A program made the translations under genes and the position numbers. Of a DNA stretch of 6,948 bases, positions 4,785-6,948 are shown one piece after another; within the stretch, counting starts at the first letter, position 1, and each line of letters starts with the position of its first letter. Source of the stretch: Halobacteriales archaeon SW_5_68_122 (GTDB taxonomy: Archaea > Halobacteriota > Halobacteria > Halobacteriales > Haloarculaceae); NCBI GenBank assembly GCA_003022815.1, contig PXSL01000050.1, positions 1 to 6,948 on the forward strand, written 5' to 3'. A model generated the notes under the pieces. That model searched no databases. It saw only the letters and a program-made list of their open reading frames with translations, and was not told the DNA's origin.

Positions 4785-5372
4785 GTGCGCCTCAGGTACC
4801 GCTGTCCGGGCTGTCGGACCACGAGTAACCTCCACGACCCCGGCTGCGAGTTCGAGGGGACCGACCGAGTCGACGTCGAGCGGGCATACACGGACCTGCT
4901 GTCGGCGCTGTCGGCCCGGACCTACGCCGACGAGGAGGCGCTCCGGGAGGACGCCCCGGGGCGGTGGAGCGGCCTGCACGCGGCGGTGCTGTCGCGGCTC
5001 CGTAGCGACCAGCGCGTCGTCAAGGATGATGGTCGGCTACGGCTGCTGGAGCCCGAGGCGTTCAAGGAGCGGGTCGCCCAGCCCACCTTCGAGCCGCTAC
5101 AGACCATCTACGAGAAGGGTAGCGTCCCCGGCGCCCACGACCACTCGGTGTTCGCGATGCTGGCGTTCTACGAGATGGTCGGGCTCTCGTGGGAGGAGGC
5201 CCATGAGAACACCGTCGAGTGGCTCCGCGAGTCCGGAACGTGGGACCGCGGCGGCTTCGAGGAGTCCGACCCCGGGGAACTGGTCGACTCCAAGCGCCAC
5301 GTCTACGAGGAGGGGTACGGCTGGAAGCAGGCCGCCACGGAGGCGAAGGCGGTCATCGACCGCCGGCTCTAG
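4785..5372 (+). CDS. Conserved-looking protein with Cys/His knuckle, winged-helix-like and helical C-terminal parts; function unknown
   Basis: This is a 195-residue soluble acidic protein starting at GTG. Residues 7-21 carry C7xxC10...H17...C21 (CPGCRTTSNLHDPGC), a likely single zinc site. Residues about 30-90 read as a winged helix: three predicted helices (VERAYTDLLSAL, DEEALREDA, SGLHAAVLSRLR) then a wing, VVKDDGRLRLLE. The C-terminal half is strongly patterned: KGSVPGAHDHSVFAMLAFYEMVGLSWEEAHENTVEWL (111-147) and DSKRHVYEEGYGW (168-180). It recalls the helical modules at the C-terminus of some plasmid primases (PriCT type), but this is only a pattern impression. I recognise the sequence style as haloarchaeal but cannot assign a function. 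Its stop (5370-5372) overlaps the stop of the convergent gene through the shared bases CTAG. GTG is the only start that keeps the zinc knuckle at the N-terminus and fits the TATA position. Confidence 0.8.
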   Translation: MRLRYRCPGCRTTSNLHDPGCEFEGTDRVDVERAYTDLLSALSARTYADEEALREDAPGRWSGLHAAVLSRLRSDQRVVKDDGRLRLLEPEAFKERVAQPTFEPLQTIYEKGSVPGAHDHSVFAMLAFYEMVGLSWEEAHENTVEWLRESGTWDRGGFEESDPGELVDSKRHVYEEGYGWKQAATEAKAVIDRRL

Positions 5373-5755
5373 TCGGGTTCCCACCGGTACCGCGTCGTCT
5401 GCGTGCCGTCGAACCTGGGGCCGGGACCGTACTCGCTGAAGTCGCTCCGCTCTGCGGCCTCGCGGGTGTGGTCGTCGGCTTCCGGGACCAGTAACTCGAC
5501 GTCCATCCCCTCCCGGCCCGCAAAGCGGGTCGGCTCCTCAAGCAGCCGCTCGCACAGGTCAGCGTCGCCCTCCAGTTGCGTCACGTGGACGGTCCGCTCC
5601 TGTGCGTCGTAGCTGACGAACCCCCGGACCTCGTCGCCCTCGGCCGCGACGCGGACCGTCCGGTCGTGAACGAGGTTCCGCATCACGTCCATAGGAGCGC
5701 CCGTCAGGTCCGCCAGCCGCTCGGCGTCGGCCTCGATGGCGTCCCGTATCTCCAT
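5369..5755 (-). CDS. GNAT-like acetyltransferase-fold protein, substrate unknown
   Basis: This is a 128-residue protein. MEIRDAIEADAERLADL (1-17) is the usual first strand and helix of the GNAT fold. VRVAAEGDEVRGFVSYDAQERTVHVTQLEGD (34-64) looks like strands 2-4, and AAERSDFSEYGPGPRFDG (100-117) resembles the fold's last helix and strand. The acetyl-CoA pyrophosphate loop (Q/RxxGxG/A) is not recognisable after strand 4, where the sequence is GDADLCERLLEE, so the protein may be a degenerate or non-acetylating family member. The frame remains open far upstream, opposite aspartate kinase, but that part is antisense noise; the ATG at 5755 has a TATA element 29 bases before it and begins the homology. 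It converges on the gene at 4785-5372 with overlapping stops. The fold assignment is likely; activity is uncertain. Confidence 0.78.
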   Translation of the reverse strand: MEIRDAIEADAERLADLTGAPMDVMRNLVHDRTVRVAAEGDEVRGFVSYDAQERTVHVTQLEGDADLCERLLEEPTRFAGREGMDVELLVPEADDHTREAAERSDFSEYGPGPRFDGTQTTRYRWEPD

Positions 5756-5780
5756 GCCAGTCCGTATCGTGCTCAGCCGG

Positions 5781-5787
5781 ATTAAAC
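5781..5787 (-). promoter_or_regulatory. Candidate TATA box of the GNAT-like gene
   Basis: GTTTAAT on the minus strand is centred 29 bases upstream of the ATG at 5755, matching the spacing of the other promoters here. Confidence 0.6.
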
Positions 5788-5902
5788 TTCCCCGTTCCAC
5801 CGCCCTCGGGCCGCGCGAGCCCCGACGGAACGGAGCCGCCGGCACTGCGGCGCAAGAATCGTCGGGAGGAATCCGGTTGGCAAGCCTTCCAGGGATGGAC
5901 AG

Positions 5903-5910
5903 GATTATCT
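5903..5910 (+). promoter_or_regulatory. Candidate TATA box upstream of lysC
   Basis: GATTATCT is centred about 28 bases before an ATG at 5934 and about 60 before the lysC ATG at 5966. By the spacing seen at the other genes, transcription would start near 5934, giving lysC a leader of about 32 bases. A weaker alternative, GTATGAG (5932-5938), would give a leaderless lysC mRNA. Confidence 0.4.
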
Positions 5911-5965
5911 CCCACCACCGGTTACCGCCGGGTATGAGAGGACACACCGTACAGCGGGTGGGAGT

Positions 5966-6948
5966 ATGCGGGTAGTCGCCAAGTTCGGGGGGACGAGCCT
6001 CGGCAACGGCGAGCGGGTCAACCGGGCGGCCGACTCCGTCGCAGGGGCCGTCGAGGCCGGCCACGAGGTCGTCGTCGTCGCCTCGGCGATGGGGTCGACG
6101 ACGGACTTCCTCTTGGACGCCATCACCTTCGAGGCCGACGAAGCCGACGAGGCCGAGATCGTCTCCATGGGCGAGCGGACCTCCGTGCGGATGCTGAAGG
6201 CCGCGCTGGGCGCCCGCGACGTCGACGCGCGGTTCGTCGAACCCGGTATGGACGAGTGGCCCGTCGTCACCGACGAGCACGGTGAGGTCGACGTCGAGGA
6301 GACCCGGCGCCGCGCCAGGCGGCTGGCCGAGGACGTGGCGGCGGAGGGGTACGTCCCCGTCATTAGCGGCTTCGTCGCCGAGGACCACGCCGGCAACGTG
6401 ACGACGCTGGGTCGCGGCGGCTCCGATACCACCGCCCTCATGACCGGCAACTACATGAGCGCCGACGAGGTGGTCATCATCACCGACGTCGAGGGGGTGA
6501 TGACCGGCGACCCCCGGGTCGTCGAGGGCGCCCGCAACGTCGGCGAGATAACGGTCGACGAGTTGCGGAACCTCTCGTTCCGCGGCGCGGAGGTGGTCGC
6601 GCCGTCGGCGCTGTCGTACAAGACCACCGACATGGTCGTCCGGGTCGCCCACTACCAGCACGGCGACCTGCTGGAGGGCGGCACCACCATCGAGGGCCAG
6701 TTCGAGAACCTCATCGACCTTCGGGAGACGCCGCTGGCCTGCCTGACCGTCGCCGGCCGCGCCATCCGGAACACGCCGGGCATTCTCTCGGAGCTGTCGG
6801 TGGCGCTGTCGGACGCGGAGATAAACGTCGACGCCGTCTCCAGCGGCATGGATTCGGTGACGTTCTACGTCGACGAGGAGGCCGCCGAGCGCGCCGAGAG
6901 CGTCCTCCACCAGGAAGTCATCGACGCCGAACCGCTCTCCAGCGTCAC
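5966..6948 (+). CDS. lysC: Aspartate kinase (C-terminal end cut by window edge)
   Basis: Aspartate kinase phosphorylates L-aspartate with ATP to 4-phospho-L-aspartate. This is the first step to threonine, methionine and lysine, and a classic point of feedback control. The 327 residues present start MRVVAKFGGTSLGNGERV with the KFGGTS nucleotide/aspartate site (6-11). They include VVVVASAMGSTTD (35-47), SMGERTSVRML (67-77), the ATP-site GRGGSDTTA (149-157), TDVEGVMTGDPR (173-184) and FRGAEVVAPSALSYK (205-219). The first ACT regulatory domain begins near residue 258 (LACLTVAGRAIRNTPGILSEL) and the second is beyond the window; archaeal enzymes are usually near 390 residues. The ATG at 5966 begins exactly at the conserved strand. 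GGAG at 5961-5964 is too close to be a good Shine-Dalgarno. A 13-codon frame from 5934 overlaps this start. The identification is secure; DapG/ThrA-type sub-specialisation cannot be told. Confidence 0.97.
   Translation, partial: MRVVAKFGGTSLGNGERVNRAADSVAGAVEAGHEVVVVASAMGSTTDFLLDAITFEADEADEAEIVSMGERTSVRMLKAALGARDVDARFVEPGMDEWPVVTDEHGEVDVEETRRRARRLAEDVAAEGYVPVISGFVAEDHAGNVTTLGRGGSDTTALMTGNYMSADEVVIITDVEGVMTGDPRVVEGARNVGEITVDELRNLSFRGAEVVAPSALSYKTTDMVVRVAHYQHGDLLEGGTTIEGQFENLIDLRETPLACLTVAGRAIRNTPGILSELSVALSDAEINVDAVSSGMDSVTFYVDEEAAERAESVLHQEVIDAEPLSSV

Noticed and set aside
5756..6910. Long open frame on the minus strand opposite lysC, continuous with the GNAT-like gene
   Set aside because: It is antisense to a secure aspartate kinase, its translation is low-complexity Asp/Gly/His/Arg, and the GNAT homology and a TATA box both point to a start at 5755.
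1..6948. CRISPR array, tRNA or rRNA genes, integrase or toxin-antitoxin genes
   Set aside because: I looked for regularly spaced repeats, cloverleaf genes and signature motifs on both strands and found none.

Overview
The window comes from a haloarchaeon (class Halobacteria). The DNA is very GC-rich. The proteins are strongly acidic (Asp/Glu-rich), and bacterial-type UvrB sits beside archaeal Hjc and archaeal PriL. Almost every start codon has an A/T-rich TATA-like element about 25-31 bases upstream and no good Shine-Dalgarno sequence, as expected for leaderless haloarchaeal transcripts. I cannot name the genus.

Layout. 1-636 (-) is the N-terminal part of uvrB, cut by the window edge. Divergent from it at 751-1148 (+) is hjc, the Holliday junction resolvase. 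It is broken by an internal deletion plus frameshift that removes the conserved catalytic core. 1190-1414 (+) is a 74-residue double zinc-finger protein. 1415-1852 is gene-free and holds a dense cluster of nested palindromes bounded by 15-bp perfect inverted repeats. 1853-2497 (-) is a SWIM zinc-finger protein. 2702-2899 (+) is a two-helix membrane protein with a palindrome over its promoter. 2893-3951 (-) is priL, the large primase subunit. 4101-4625 (-) is a small membrane protein that aligns to the middle of cytochrome b/b6 but lacks most haem ligands. 4785-5372 (+) is a conserved-looking protein of unknown function with a Cys/His knuckle, a winged-helix-like middle and a helical C-terminus. 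5369-5755 (-) is a GNAT-like protein. 5966-6948 (+) is aspartate kinase, cut by the window edge before its C-terminus.

Organisation. The genes appear monocistronic and alternate in strand. There are two divergent promoter regions with clear TATA elements on both sides or one side (637-750 and 4626-4784) and two convergent pairs whose stop codons overlap (2893-2899 and 5369-5372). The theme is DNA metabolism (UvrB, Hjc, PriL, and perhaps the SWIM and winged-helix proteins), next to housekeeping amino-acid synthesis (LysC). I see no integrase, transposase, CRISPR array, toxin-antitoxin pair or defence system. The most notable items are the broken hjc, the palindrome cluster and the haem-poor cytochrome b-like protein.
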